This document shows, one piece after another, positions 1 to 7,729 of a stretch of DNA of 64,000 nucleotides. Origin of the DNA: an uncultured Shewanella sp. (lineage in GTDB: Bacteria; Pseudomonadota; Gammaproteobacteria; Enterobacterales; Shewanellaceae); the NCBI GenBank assembly GCA_947503555.1, contig CANNEE010000004.1:124001-188000 (forward strand), read 5' to 3'. The position numbers were made by a program, and so were the translations under genes. Each line of letters begins with the position of its first letter. The stretch's first letter is position 1. The notes under the pieces were generated by a model. That model made no database searches. It worked only from the letters and a program-made list of their open reading frames with translations, and had not been told where the DNA came from.

Positions 1-474
1 AGTGCTTTGCTTTAAACTTGGTGAAGCCAACTTGATATCATCTAGCCCTTGCATAAAACCACCAAAAACAGTGCCTTGCCCACAACCTGTCGTCACTGTC
101 TTCTCAGCAAGTTGGGAGTCTAAATCTTCGATGGTTTCTTGGGTAACAATGGCGGCCGAGTTAACTTCCCAGTCGACAATGACTGACTCAAGCTTGTCTA
201 CGTCGCTGATAAAGCCTTGATTTTTTAGGTAACCTAGAGCCAGTGACTCTGCTCGTGCGCCCAGTGTCATCAAAGTTACTATGGGACGCCAATTCAAATA
301 AAGGGTCAATGGCCGTTCACAGGCGATAGACTTCTCTATCACTTCACCAAGCTCATTGACCGCTGTCACACCTATGGTCAATGGCACTTGGGTTTTAGTC
401 TTTATCAGGCTGATTTTGTTTTTATCTAATGTCATTGGCTCAGTAATTCTGTCGATAAGGGCGGTATTCAGCAT
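1..474 (-). CDS. fdhD: Formate dehydrogenase accessory sulfurtransferase FdhD (C-terminus outside window)
   Basis: This is an open frame of 158 codons on the minus strand that runs off the left edge, so the C-terminal part is missing. The protein contains the FdhD signatures ERPLTLYLNW (residues 53-62) and TTGCGQGTVFGG (128-139). FdhD passes sulfur from IscS to the molybdenum cofactor so that formate dehydrogenase becomes active in the cytoplasm. The ATG start has an AGGGA ribosome site about 10 bases upstream. In E. coli FdhD the active loop has a C-x-x-C pair. Here only C131 is visible and the position three residues later is Gly. The gene diverges from the formate dehydrogenase accessory and structural genes, which fits its role. 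Confidence 0.9.
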   Translation of the reverse strand, partial: MLNTALIDRITEPMTLDKNKISLIKTKTQVPLTIGVTAVNELGEVIEKSIACERPLTLYLNWRPIVTLMTLGARAESLALGYLKNQGFISDVDKLESVIVDWEVNSAAIVTQETIEDLDSQLAEKTVTTGCGQGTVFGGFMQGLDDIKLASPSLKQST

Positions 475-513
475 AGCAAGTTTTGTTCCCTAAGGTGCTT
501 TGGTCACTTAAAT

Positions 514-540
514 GCGTGATCTATCCCAATTTTGTGATCT
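514..540. promoter_or_regulatory. Paired GTGATCT half-sites in the fdhD / DUF3305 divergent region
   Basis: The 261-base divergent region (475-735) contains two GTGATCT heptamers, at 516-522 and 534-540. The second is preceded by TCCCAATTTT. TGTGATC is a half-site of the Crp/Fnr superfamily. No full inverted TGTGA-N6-TCACA or TTGAT-N4-ATCAA site is evident here. A closely similar string (TCCCAATTTTTTGTGATCT) occurs at 9717-9735, upstream of the HemN-like gene. Regulation by Crp or EtrA is an inference. Confidence 0.3.
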
Positions 541-735
541 TGGTTCGGCTTATCTGTCCTATTCTTGGTTGCGACTCGGACAAAATGTCCTAGTCTTAAG
601 CTTGATTTGATGATCTAGTTCAAAATTATTTGCTAAAACTCGGTTGGCATTAAATTTGCTGTTAAGGGATATGAGTAGCCGTCACCTGAGTAAAGTCGTT
701 AATACACGCTTTATATCAGCTTGCTTGGAGGCAAG

Positions 736-1206
736 ATGCAACATAGTGAAAGTCAATGGCCCATGTACGCGTCGTTAAAGCGTATTGAGAAACAGGTTGG
801 GCGTTGGACAGCTGTCGATTGGGAGCTAGATCAACTACTTCCTGCAACCCATCAGGCCCCAGAAGGCGCCAGCTTGGTTCTGTTAGAGCTGCATAAAGAT
901 GAGCGTGGCAGTTATCGCATTAATTTAGATATGGAGAACACCATGCTCTATCTAGTGTGTGACGAGCTAGAAGATGAAACCTGGGTGCCTAAATTATTAT
1001 CAGCGGATCAAAATGTCGCAGCAGGCTGCTTAGAAGCAGATACTCCGGTGATCAGTATTCCTATGCCAGAAGCTATTGCCTGTTGGATAGAGTCTTATAT
1101 CACTCGTCATGGCGAAGTCGAAATATCTGCTAAACGTCGTAAACATGTGAATCGTCGTAAAGATGAAGGGCCTAGCAGTAGCCAATTTGTAGGGCGGACC
1201 AACTAA
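736..1206 (+). CDS. DUF3305 protein of the formate dehydrogenase locus
   Basis: The protein has 156 residues. It begins MQHSESQWPMYASLKRIEKQ and carries the SLKRI...VGRW...WELDQLLP segment typical of DUF3305. A TTG 15 bases upstream is also in frame, but GGAGG at 727-731 fits the ATG at 736, so that start was chosen. There is no signal peptide or membrane segment, so it should be cytosolic. DUF3305 and DUF3306 genes occur together next to Mo/W formate dehydrogenases in many proteobacteria. No biochemical role is established, and assembly or regulation of the enzyme is an inference from context. Its stop overlaps the next start (TAATG), which implies translational coupling. Confidence 0.8.
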   Translation: MQHSESQWPMYASLKRIEKQVGRWTAVDWELDQLLPATHQAPEGASLVLLELHKDERGSYRINLDMENTMLYLVCDELEDETWVPKLLSADQNVAAGCLEADTPVISIPMPEAIACWIESYITRHGEVEISAKRRKHVNRRKDEGPSSSQFVGRTN

Positions 1207-1793
1207 TGAGCGACGCTAAGTTGGGACTATTTGCTCGCTGGAGCCAGAGACGCCAGCAAGTTGAAGAGGCAAATGAGCAGGAGCTCGCGAAAGAGGAAGA
1301 GTTAGCTTTAACTGAGGTTAGCCCTGTTGAAGATGAAGAAGTTGGTGAAGCTTCGATAGAGCAAGAAATGCCTCTTTTAACTTCAGAAGATTTACCCGAC
1401 CCAGACAAGATTGAGGTGGGTGGTAGCTTTGCCGAATTTATGGGAAATAATGTCGACCCTCAGGCGAAAACCGACGCTTTACGAGCATTATGGAAACAGC
1501 CGCACTTTAACGAGCTAGATGGTCTAGTGGAGTATGGTTTGGATTACAGCAATCAGCCTAAGCTCAGTCCTCAAGTCTCTGCTGAATTAGCTCAAAAGGT
1601 ATTTCGCCACATTCTTAATGATGAAGAAGAGCAAGAATCACAGGAGCTCGCTGAAAGTGGTGCGGTTTCGAATGAGTTAGAAACCCCTGCGGATGAGATC
1701 CCGAAATTAGCTGAGAATGCTGGTGATGTCACTCTGGACAATTTGGCGAGTGTGACTGAGGCGGTGTCCCAAAATGAACCAGAGCAGGTCTAA
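1206..1793 (+). CDS. DUF3306 protein of the formate dehydrogenase locus
   Basis: The protein has 195 residues. It opens with the basic LFARWSQRRQQ motif found at the N-terminus of DUF3306 members, followed by a Glu-rich stretch (about residues 20-70). The conserved core follows, including FAEFMGNNVDPQAKTDALRA and LWKQPHFNELDGLVEYGLDY at about residues 76-115. The C-terminal third is acidic and low-complexity, as is usual for the family. It has no signal or membrane segment. The start codon shares a base with the DUF3305 stop, so the two are probably made as a pair. The function is unknown. The constant link to formate dehydrogenase genes suggests a chaperone or maturation role. Confidence 0.8.
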   Translation: MSDAKLGLFARWSQRRQQVEEANEQELAKEEELALTEVSPVEDEEVGEASIEQEMPLLTSEDLPDPDKIEVGGSFAEFMGNNVDPQAKTDALRALWKQPHFNELDGLVEYGLDYSNQPKLSPQVSAELAQKVFRHILNDEEEQESQELAESGAVSNELETPADEIPKLAENAGDVTLDNLASVTEAVSQNEPEQV

Positions 1794-1945
1794 TGTTCGA
1801 CTCGAGATGGTGTTTAGAGTCATTTTTAAGGTGTTTAAAGTCCATATTTTTGGTACGTGAATTGCCTGTATTAGGCTGAAATTGATAGTTGTAATGAGCT
1901 TAGTTGGCATAACTAGCTGAAAGAATTAAAGAGATTAAATAAGAG

Positions 1946-2038
1946 ATGAGAGGCTTGTTTAATCCAATGGCTAAGAAGAGCGACATAAGCCGAATAGCCA
2001 AGCAAAAGATAGAAAAGATAGAACAAGAATATAGGTAA
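1946..2038 (+). CDS. Possible 30-residue Lys/Glu-rich small ORF
   Basis: This short frame lies in the 422-base gap between DUF3306 and the 4Fe-4S gene. It encodes a peptide ending SDISRIAKQKIEKIEQEYR, which would form a charged amphipathic helix. An internal ATG at 1967 would give 23 residues. No well-placed ribosome site is seen for either start, so translation is doubtful. It sits 16 bases before a second small ORF that does have a good ribosome site. It may be a real small gene, a leader peptide, or chance. Confidence 0.25.
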   Translation: MRGLFNPMAKKSDISRIAKQKIEKIEQEYR

Positions 2039-2054
2039 GGCACAGAGGGGATAG

Positions 2055-2198
2055 ATGCCGCAAGAGTATAAGCCCCTTGCTGATAATAAGTGCCACCGTG
2101 ATGACCCGAACTTGGTAGCAATGTCGTGCTGCACCAAGGGGCAACAAGCAAAATTAGAGTACTCAGTGCCGCAGCTTGTTGTCAGATGGACTAACTAA
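2055..2198 (+). CDS. Candidate 47-residue Cys-containing small protein inside the fdh cluster
   Basis: An ATG at 2055 follows GAGGGG (2045-2050) with a 4-base spacer and opens a 47-residue frame ending 17 bases before the GTG start of the 4Fe-4S gene. The peptide begins MPQEYKPLADNKCHRDD and contains an S-C-C-T-K-G motif, so there are three cysteines and one histidine near them. The family is not recognised. Metal or cluster binding is only a suggestion from composition and from the iron-sulfur neighbourhood. The same bases also fold into stem-loops, so an RNA element is the main alternative. The frame is the right size and orientation to belong to the operon. Confidence 0.4.
   Translation: MPQEYKPLADNKCHRDDPNLVAMSCCTKGQQAKLEYSVPQLVVRWTN
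2072..2180 (+). promoter_or_regulatory. Stem-loops upstream of the 4Fe-4S gene
   Basis: A strong hairpin runs from 2111 to 2138: CTTGGT pairs with ACCAAG, and AGCA pairs with TGCT after a two-base bulge. A second stem is AACAAGC (2143-2149) with GCTTGTT (2174-2180). An alternative long stem is GCCCCTTG (2072-2079) with CAAGGGGC (2135-2142), which competes with the first hairpin. No T-run follows, so this is not a plain terminator. It matches no riboswitch I can recall. It could control translation of the gene at 2216 or be incidental structure in the small ORF. Confidence 0.35.
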
Positions 2199-2215
2199 CT
2201 GTTCAGGAACGCAAA

Positions 2216-3892
2216 GTGAGCAACAATTTTACCAATGATCTTTCTCGGGTTGAGCTGGGACAGGTAAAAGAGCGAGTGATGGCAAATAACCAGATCTTGC
2301 AAAACCTGATTCCACCGACCGTGAGTTATACCACGCAAGGCAATGTTCTGGTCATAGGGCCTGAAGACCTTGCCAGACTAGCGGCTGATAAGTTAGCAGG
2401 TATGGCTTCTTGTACTGTGTTGGCCAATGAAGCTATTACTAGTCAAGACCAAGACCACCTTGAAAAGGTGATGCAAGCAGCCATAGATGTAGAAAGTTTT
2501 TATAGTCCTTTAATTTCGATTAAAGGTTTTCTGGGCCAATTTCAAGTGATCGTAGATCATGAAGATGGCGCAGCAGAGTTAAGCCTGGTGGCAATCCGTA
2601 AACCCCACTTTGATATCATTCTGGATTTGAGCACATCGCCCTGCTTGAACTTAGAAATGCTGCCACCGGGCTACTTCTTTGTCGGTCAAGATCAACAAAA
2701 GTTGGTCGATGCACTGGCTCAAATTCCCGATCTTGTAGGTGAATTCGATAAGCCGCGTTACGTCAAAGTTAACGCCAATATCTGTGCCCATAATCGTAAC
2801 GGTATCGATGGCTGTAATCGTTGTCTTAACTTCTGTCCTGCCGATGCGATTTCTAGCCAAGATAATAAAATTGAAATCGACCCATACCTTTGCCATGGTG
2901 CAGGTAGCTGCTCAAATGCTTGCCCTACAGGCGCTTTGAGTTTTGATCTACCGACGCCTGAGGCCTTAAGTCGCTATCTTAAAAAGCTGATATCTCAATA
3001 TCGCAGTCAGACTAATTTAGCGCCTGTTATCCTATTTCATGATAACGCTCTCGGTGCTCAAAGCATTGCAGATATGCTGCCTGCCGATGTATTACCTGTC
3101 TCCCTTGAAGAAATTACCGTTGCTAGCATCGAGCATTGGTTATCGGCATTAGCTTGGGGAGCACGCCAAGTGTTAGTGCTCAATACTGAGGTAACGCCTG
3201 CGACCTTAACTCAAATGTTAGAAGGTGAGTTGGCTTTAGTTAGAAGAGTATTTGAAGAGATAGGTCAGCCACAAAGAGTTGAATTGCTTAATGCCGAAGA
3301 CTTAGCTCATATCACTCCTTTACTAAGTATAAGCCAAGATTGGCCTGTGATGACTCAGGCACAATTCGAGCCCGAGGTGAAGCGAGCGAATATTTTCTAT
3401 GCCTTAGATCATCTCAATGCTCAGGTTGCAGAGACTCAACAGGCGCTGCAGATCAGCAATATTCCCTACGGTAAAGTCAGTGTTAATGCTCAAAGCTGTA
3501 CCTTATGCATGTCTTGTGTGGCCATCTGTCCAACGCAAGCATTAACCGATGGTGGTGAGTCACCAGCCCTACGTTTTGTCGAGCAAGATTGTGTGCAATG
3601 TGGCCTATGTGCCAGTGCTTGCCCTGAAACAATCATTAGCCTGACACCTCAAATCAATTTTAACCAAACTGAACGTCAACAAGTTCAGACCCTACATGAA
3701 GAAAAGCCTTTTGAATGTATCGAGTGCGGTAAGCCTTTTGCGACCCAATCTATGGTGCATAAGATGCTGGCTGATTTGGCTGGTCACAGCGCATTTTCCA
3801 ATAACATAGAAAGATTGAAAATGTGTGGTGATTGCCGTGTTAAAGATCTGTTTGAGGACATACTCGAACAGCCTGAAAAACAACTGGATTAA
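2216..3892 (+). CDS. 4Fe-4S polyferredoxin-like protein of the formate dehydrogenase locus
   Basis: The protein has 558 residues and a GTG start placed by AGGAA at 2205-2209. Cysteine motifs come in two ferredoxin pairs: one around residues 190-235 (a C-x9-C-x2-C-type start, then CSNACP) and one around 428-470 (CTLCMSCVAICP and CVQCGLCASACP). This suggests about four [4Fe-4S] clusters. Two more C-x2-C pairs (CIEC near 501 and CGDC near 537) mark the C-terminus. There is no signal peptide or membrane segment, so it is a cytosolic electron carrier. Its place between DUF3306 and the TorD-type chaperone suggests it works in maturation or in electron delivery connected with formate oxidation. The exact partner is unknown. 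Confidence 0.8.
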   Translation: MSNNFTNDLSRVELGQVKERVMANNQILQNLIPPTVSYTTQGNVLVIGPEDLARLAADKLAGMASCTVLANEAITSQDQDHLEKVMQAAIDVESFYSPLISIKGFLGQFQVIVDHEDGAAELSLVAIRKPHFDIILDLSTSPCLNLEMLPPGYFFVGQDQQKLVDALAQIPDLVGEFDKPRYVKVNANICAHNRNGIDGCNRCLNFCPADAISSQDNKIEIDPYLCHGAGSCSNACPTGALSFDLPTPEALSRYLKKLISQYRSQTNLAPVILFHDNALGAQSIADMLPADVLPVSLEEITVASIEHWLSALAWGARQVLVLNTEVTPATLTQMLEGELALVRRVFEEIGQPQRVELLNAEDLAHITPLLSISQDWPVMTQAQFEPEVKRANIFYALDHLNAQVAETQQALQISNIPYGKVSVNAQSCTLCMSCVAICPTQALTDGGESPALRFVEQDCVQCGLCASACPETIISLTPQINFNQTERQQVQTLHEEKPFECIECGKPFATQSMVHKMLADLAGHSAFSNNIERLKMCGDCRVKDLFEDILEQPEKQLD

Positions 3893-3902
3893 GAGATTGG
3901 TT

Positions 3903-4550
3903 ATGACACAAGAAGCAAGACAAGTATCAGAAAATGATCAATTAAGAGCCGATATCTACCAGTTGTTGGCAGCGCTATTGCGTCGTCATCCTAGCCCCGA
4001 GTTGCTGCAGTTTTTGAGTGAACTTGAGCTGGATGAAGCCGACGAGTGCAAGATGGCAAAAGCTTGGCAAGCGCTTAAACGTGCAGCGAGCCAATTCGAC
4101 CAAGCTCAGCTGGAAGAAGAGTATTTCAACATCTTCCTTGGTGTGGGGAGTGGCGAAATTCTTCCCTACGGCAGCTGGTATCAAGCGGGCTCGCTAATGG
4201 ATAAACCGCTGGCGCTACTGCGTCAAGACTTAGCTCAACTTGGCTTTGCCCGCCAAGAAGAGGTGAAAGAGCCAGAAGACCATATCGCTGCCCTATGTGA
4301 AGTGATGAGTGTTCTGCTACTGGAAGCCCCAAGTTATCGCCAACTGGCCTTCTATCAGCGTCATCTAGCGAGCTGGGTAGACAGATTCTGTGATGAGTTA
4401 GGCAGAGCGCCTAGTGCAGCTTTCTATGTATGGGTTGCACAACTTGCTAAGGCATTTTTTGCGGCAGAAGCCAATGAGTTTGAACAACTCGATATGGAAA
4501 TTCCAGTGAACTGTCCTGGAAACGAAGAGATTCAACCTAAGGCGAGTTAA
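3903..4550 (+). CDS. TorD/DmsD-family molybdoenzyme chaperone
   Basis: The protein has 215 residues. It shows the TorD family signature EEYFNIFLGVGSGEILPYGS followed by WY, and EPEDHIAALCEVM near residue 122. Members bind the twin-arginine signal and the apoprotein of molybdoenzymes in the cytoplasm and hold back export until the cofactor is in. An in-frame GTG at 3825 lies inside the previous gene. The ATG at 3903, ten bases after the previous stop, gives the normal family length. The clients here are presumably the Tat substrates FdhA and the small protein just downstream. Confidence 0.88.
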   Translation: MTQEARQVSENDQLRADIYQLLAALLRRHPSPELLQFLSELELDEADECKMAKAWQALKRAASQFDQAQLEEEYFNIFLGVGSGEILPYGSWYQAGSLMDKPLALLRQDLAQLGFARQEEVKEPEDHIAALCEVMSVLLLEAPSYRQLAFYQRHLASWVDRFCDELGRAPSAAFYVWVAQLAKAFFAAEANEFEQLDMEIPVNCPGNEEIQPKAS

Positions 4551-4639
4551 TCGCCTTTGGTGAACGGAATAGATGCAGGGACAAGCCTGTATCGACACCA
4601 AAAAAGTGGGGAATCATCCCCGAGTAATAAGGAGACACT

Positions 4640-4837
4640 ATGAAGAAGCAAGCTTCCGACATGGGTCGTCGTCAACTGCTTAAAGCATTGGCGCTCGGCA
4701 GTGCGGCAGGTGCAGTAGCCACAGTCAGTGGTCAAGCTGCAGCGGCTACACCAGAAGTTGCCCCAAGTGCTAAAGATGATGGCTATCGTGAGACAGACCA
4801 TATCCGCAGCTATTACGCCACCCTACGTGGTCAGTAA
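4640..4837 (+). CDS. Small twin-arginine signal protein of formate dehydrogenase locus (FdhX-like)
   Basis: The protein has 65 residues and is preceded by AAGGAG. It carries a twin-arginine motif RRQLLK (residues 10-15), a hydrophobic stretch rich in Ala/Gly, and a likely cleavage near AAAATPEV. The mature part, about 30 residues, ends TDHIRSYYATLRGQ and has no cysteines. Short Tat-signal proteins with this YYxTLR ending are found just upstream of fdhA in many proteobacteria. The role is not established, and it may be a periplasmic partner of FdhA or help its targeting. It ends 15 bases before fdhA, so the two are co-transcribed. Confidence 0.8.
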   Translation: MKKQASDMGRRQLLKALALGSAAGAVATVSGQAAAATPEVAPSAKDDGYRETDHIRSYYATLRGQ

Positions 4838-4852
4838 TCAAAGGAGAAAGAG

Positions 4853-7702
4853 ATGCGATTAACCCGCAAATCAGACCAAGTAGTTCAGGCGGAAAAGCCG
4901 GGCTTAGGTCTTAATCGTCGCCAATTCCTCAAGTCAGCAGGGATTGCAACTGGGGGCATAGCAGCTGCCTCTATGTTAGGTACAGGCATGATCCGTCGTG
5001 TTGAAGCCAAAGATGTACCACATGATGCACCAACAGAAATTAAGCGTACTATCTGTTCTCACTGCTCTGTGGGCTGTGGTATTTACGCTGAAGTACAAAA
5101 TGGTGTATGGACTGGACAAGAGCCTGCGTTCGATCACCCATTTAACGCTGGTGGCCATTGTGCTAAAGGTGCTGCACTGCGTGAACATGGCCATGGTGCT
5201 AAGCGCTTGAAGTATCCAATGAAGCTGGAAGGCGGTAAGTGGAAGCGTATTTCTTGGGATCAAGCCATCGATGAAGTTGGCGATCAAATGCTTAAGATCC
5301 GTAAAGAAGCAAGCTCTGACTCTATCTTCTTTATGGGCAGTGCCAAGTTCTCTAACGAACAAGCTTATATGTACCGTAAGCTAGCCGCTATGTGGGGCAC
5401 TAACAACGTTGACCACTCGGCGCGTATTTGTCACTCTACCACTGTAGCCGGTGTTGCAAACACTTGGGGCTATGGTGCGCAAACTAACTCATTCAACGAT
5501 ATCCGTAATGCCAAGGCTATGATGTTTATCGGCTCTAACCCGAGTGAAGCTCACCCGGTTGCCATGCAGCATATTCTTGAGGGTAAAGAACGCGGTTCTA
5601 AGATTATCGTTGTTGATCCAAGATTTACTCGTACTGCGGCTAAAGCCGACGAGTATGTGCATATTCGCCCAGGTACAGATATTCCTTATATCTATGGTCT
5701 ACTGTGGCATATTTTTGAAAATGGTTGGGAAGATAAGACCTTCATTCAGCAGCGCGTCTATGGCCTAGAGCGTATTCGTGAAGAAGTGAAGAAGTATGAC
5801 CCTGCCGAAGTTGAAAATGTTGTCGGTGTGCCAAAAGAGCAGATGTATCGCGTGGCTAAAATGTTAGCCGAGCACAGACCTGGCACTATTGTTTGGTGTA
5901 TGGGTGGTACTCAGCACCACGTAGGTAATGCTAATACTCGTGCTTACTGTATCCTACAGCTTGCCCTAGGTAACATGGGTAAAGTAGGTGGTGGTACTAA
6001 CATTTTCCGTGGTCACGATAACGTACAGGGTGCTACTGACTTTGGTCTACTGTTTGACACCCTTCCTGGCTACTATGGTCTGAAAACTGGCTCTTGGAAG
6101 CACTGGTGTAACGTTTGGGATCTTGATTATGAGTGGGTTAAGAACCGCTTTGACCAAGAGAAGCGTCTTGGCCAAGATCCAATGACTTCAACTGGTATTC
6201 CATGTTCTCGCTGGCATGACGGTGTACTAGAAGATAAAGAGAAGATTGCTCAGAAAGACAATATTCGTATGGCTTTCTTCTGGGGACAGTCAGTAAACAC
6301 TGAAACCCGTGGCCGTGAAGTGCGTGAAGCATTGAACAAGATGGATACGGTAGTGGTTGTGGACCCATTCCCAACTATGGCGGGTGTAATGCACACGCGT
6401 AAAGACGGTGTGTATCTATTACCAGCAGCAACACAGTTTGAAACCTATGGTTCTGTGTCGGCTTCTAACCGTTCTCTACAGTGGCGTACTCAGGTTATCG
6501 AGCCGCTATTCGAATCTAAGCCTGATCATGAAATCATGTACCGCATCGCTAAGAAGGTGGGTATTGCTGATCAGTTCTGTAAGCATATTAAAGTCAACGG
6601 CAATGAGCCTCTGATTGAAGATATGACCCGCGAATATAACCGTGGTATGTGGACAATCGGTTACACAGGTCAAAGCCCAGAGCGTCTGAAGATGCACCAA
6701 GAAAACTGGGGCACTTTCGATATCAACTCACTAGAAGCACCTGGTGGCCCTGCTAAAGGTGAAACCTATGGTTTACCTTGGCCTTGTTGGGGCACGCCAG
6801 AGATGAAGCACCCAGGTACACAGATTCTGTATCGTACTGACCGTGAAGTGAAAAACGGTGGTGGTAACTTCCGTGCTCGTTATGGTGTAGAGCACAACGG
6901 TAACAACATTCTTGCCGAAGGTTCTTACTCTGTAGGTAGTGAAATTCAAGACGGTTATCCAGAGTTTACCCATACCATGCTTAAGCAGCTTGGTTGGTGG
7001 GATGAGCTAACCGCTGAAGAGAAGAAACACGCAGAAGGTAAGAACTGGAAGACAGATATCTCAGGTGGTATCCAGCGTGTGGCTATTAAGCATGGCTGTA
7101 TTCCTTATGGTAATGCTAAGGCGCGCTGTATCGTTTGGAACTTCCCAGATGATATTCCACGTCACCGTGAGCCGCTTTACACACCACGTCGTGACCTTGT
7201 TGCTAAGTACCCAACCTATGAAGACCGTATGGTGGCACGTCTACCTACGCTTTATAAGTCGATTCAGGAACAGGATTTTGCTAAAGACTTCCCGCTTGCA
7301 GTGACCACAGGTCGTCTTGTTGAGTATGAAGGTGGTGGTGAAGAGACACGTTCTAACCCATGGCTTGCAGAGCTTCAGCAAGAGATGTTTATCGAGATCA
7401 ACCCTGCTGATGCAGCCGATCGCGGTCTACGTGATGGTGATGACGTTCTCGTTCACAGCCCAGAAGGTGCCAAGATCACTGTTAAGGCTATGGTGACTCC
7501 ACGAGTTATTGCTGGTGAGTGCTTTATGCCATACCACTTCGCGGGTGTATTTGAAGGTAAGAGCTTAGAGAAGCACTACCCAGAAGGCACTGTACCTTAT
7601 GTGATTGGTGAGTCTGCCAACACTGTCATGACCTATGGCTATGACGTAGTGACACAGATGCAAGAGACTAAGTCTAGCTTGTGTCAAATTACTAAAGCCT
7701 AA
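4853..7702 (+). CDS. fdhA: Formate dehydrogenase catalytic (alpha) subunit
   Basis: The protein has 949 residues and a twin-arginine signal, RRQFLK at residues 22-27. It binds one [4Fe-4S] cluster through C68, C71, C75 and C103, and the bis-MGD cofactor. The metal ligand is a normal cysteine, C193 in ARICHSTT (TGT at 5429-5431). This is therefore not a selenocysteine enzyme, and no UGA is read through. It oxidises formate to CO2 on the periplasmic side and passes electrons to FdhB. The molybdopterin dinucleotide-binding domain occupies the last 120 or so residues. Start ATG follows AAAGGAGAAAGAG. Homologues may use Mo or W, and the sequence does not decide which. Confidence 0.95.
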   Translation: MRLTRKSDQVVQAEKPGLGLNRRQFLKSAGIATGGIAAASMLGTGMIRRVEAKDVPHDAPTEIKRTICSHCSVGCGIYAEVQNGVWTGQEPAFDHPFNAGGHCAKGAALREHGHGAKRLKYPMKLEGGKWKRISWDQAIDEVGDQMLKIRKEASSDSIFFMGSAKFSNEQAYMYRKLAAMWGTNNVDHSARICHSTTVAGVANTWGYGAQTNSFNDIRNAKAMMFIGSNPSEAHPVAMQHILEGKERGSKIIVVDPRFTRTAAKADEYVHIRPGTDIPYIYGLLWHIFENGWEDKTFIQQRVYGLERIREEVKKYDPAEVENVVGVPKEQMYRVAKMLAEHRPGTIVWCMGGTQHHVGNANTRAYCILQLALGNMGKVGGGTNIFRGHDNVQGATDFGLLFDTLPGYYGLKTGSWKHWCNVWDLDYEWVKNRFDQEKRLGQDPMTSTGIPCSRWHDGVLEDKEKIAQKDNIRMAFFWGQSVNTETRGREVREALNKMDTVVVVDPFPTMAGVMHTRKDGVYLLPAATQFETYGSVSASNRSLQWRTQVIEPLFESKPDHEIMYRIAKKVGIADQFCKHIKVNGNEPLIEDMTREYNRGMWTIGYTGQSPERLKMHQENWGTFDINSLEAPGGPAKGETYGLPWPCWGTPEMKHPGTQILYRTDREVKNGGGNFRARYGVEHNGNNILAEGSYSVGSEIQDGYPEFTHTMLKQLGWWDELTAEEKKHAEGKNWKTDISGGIQRVAIKHGCIPYGNAKARCIVWNFPDDIPRHREPLYTPRRDLVAKYPTYEDRMVARLPTLYKSIQEQDFAKDFPLAVTTGRLVEYEGGGEETRSNPWLAELQQEMFIEINPADAADRGLRDGDDVLVHSPEGAKITVKAMVTPRVIAGECFMPYHFAGVFEGKSLEKHYPEGTVPYVIGESANTVMTYGYDVVTQMQETKSSLCQITKA

Positions 7703-7729
7703 CCGAACTTGATGAGGAGATAAGCCATT

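Noticed and set aside
1900-2151. Minus-strand ORF of 83 codons in the DUF3306 to 4Fe-4S gap
   Set aside because: It has no ribosome site and an erratic hydrophobic composition, and it runs against the operon. The plus-strand ORF at 2055 has better support.
2072-2180. Molybdenum-cofactor or other known riboswitch before the 4Fe-4S gene
   Set aside because: The conserved sequence blocks of the Moco, cobalamin, glycine and GEMM classes were not found, so only generic stem-loops are reported.
3825-3902. Upstream extension of the TorD-type gene
   Set aside because: The extra 26 residues overlap the end of the 4Fe-4S gene and do not resemble the family N-terminus.
4976-5362. 128-codon antisense ORF inside fdhA
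   Set aside because: It is a shadow frame opposite a strongly conserved coding sequence, with no signals of its own.
5429-5431. Possible selenocysteine codon in fdhA
   Set aside because: The metal-ligand codon is TGT (Cys193). There is no in-frame TGA and no need for a SECIS element.
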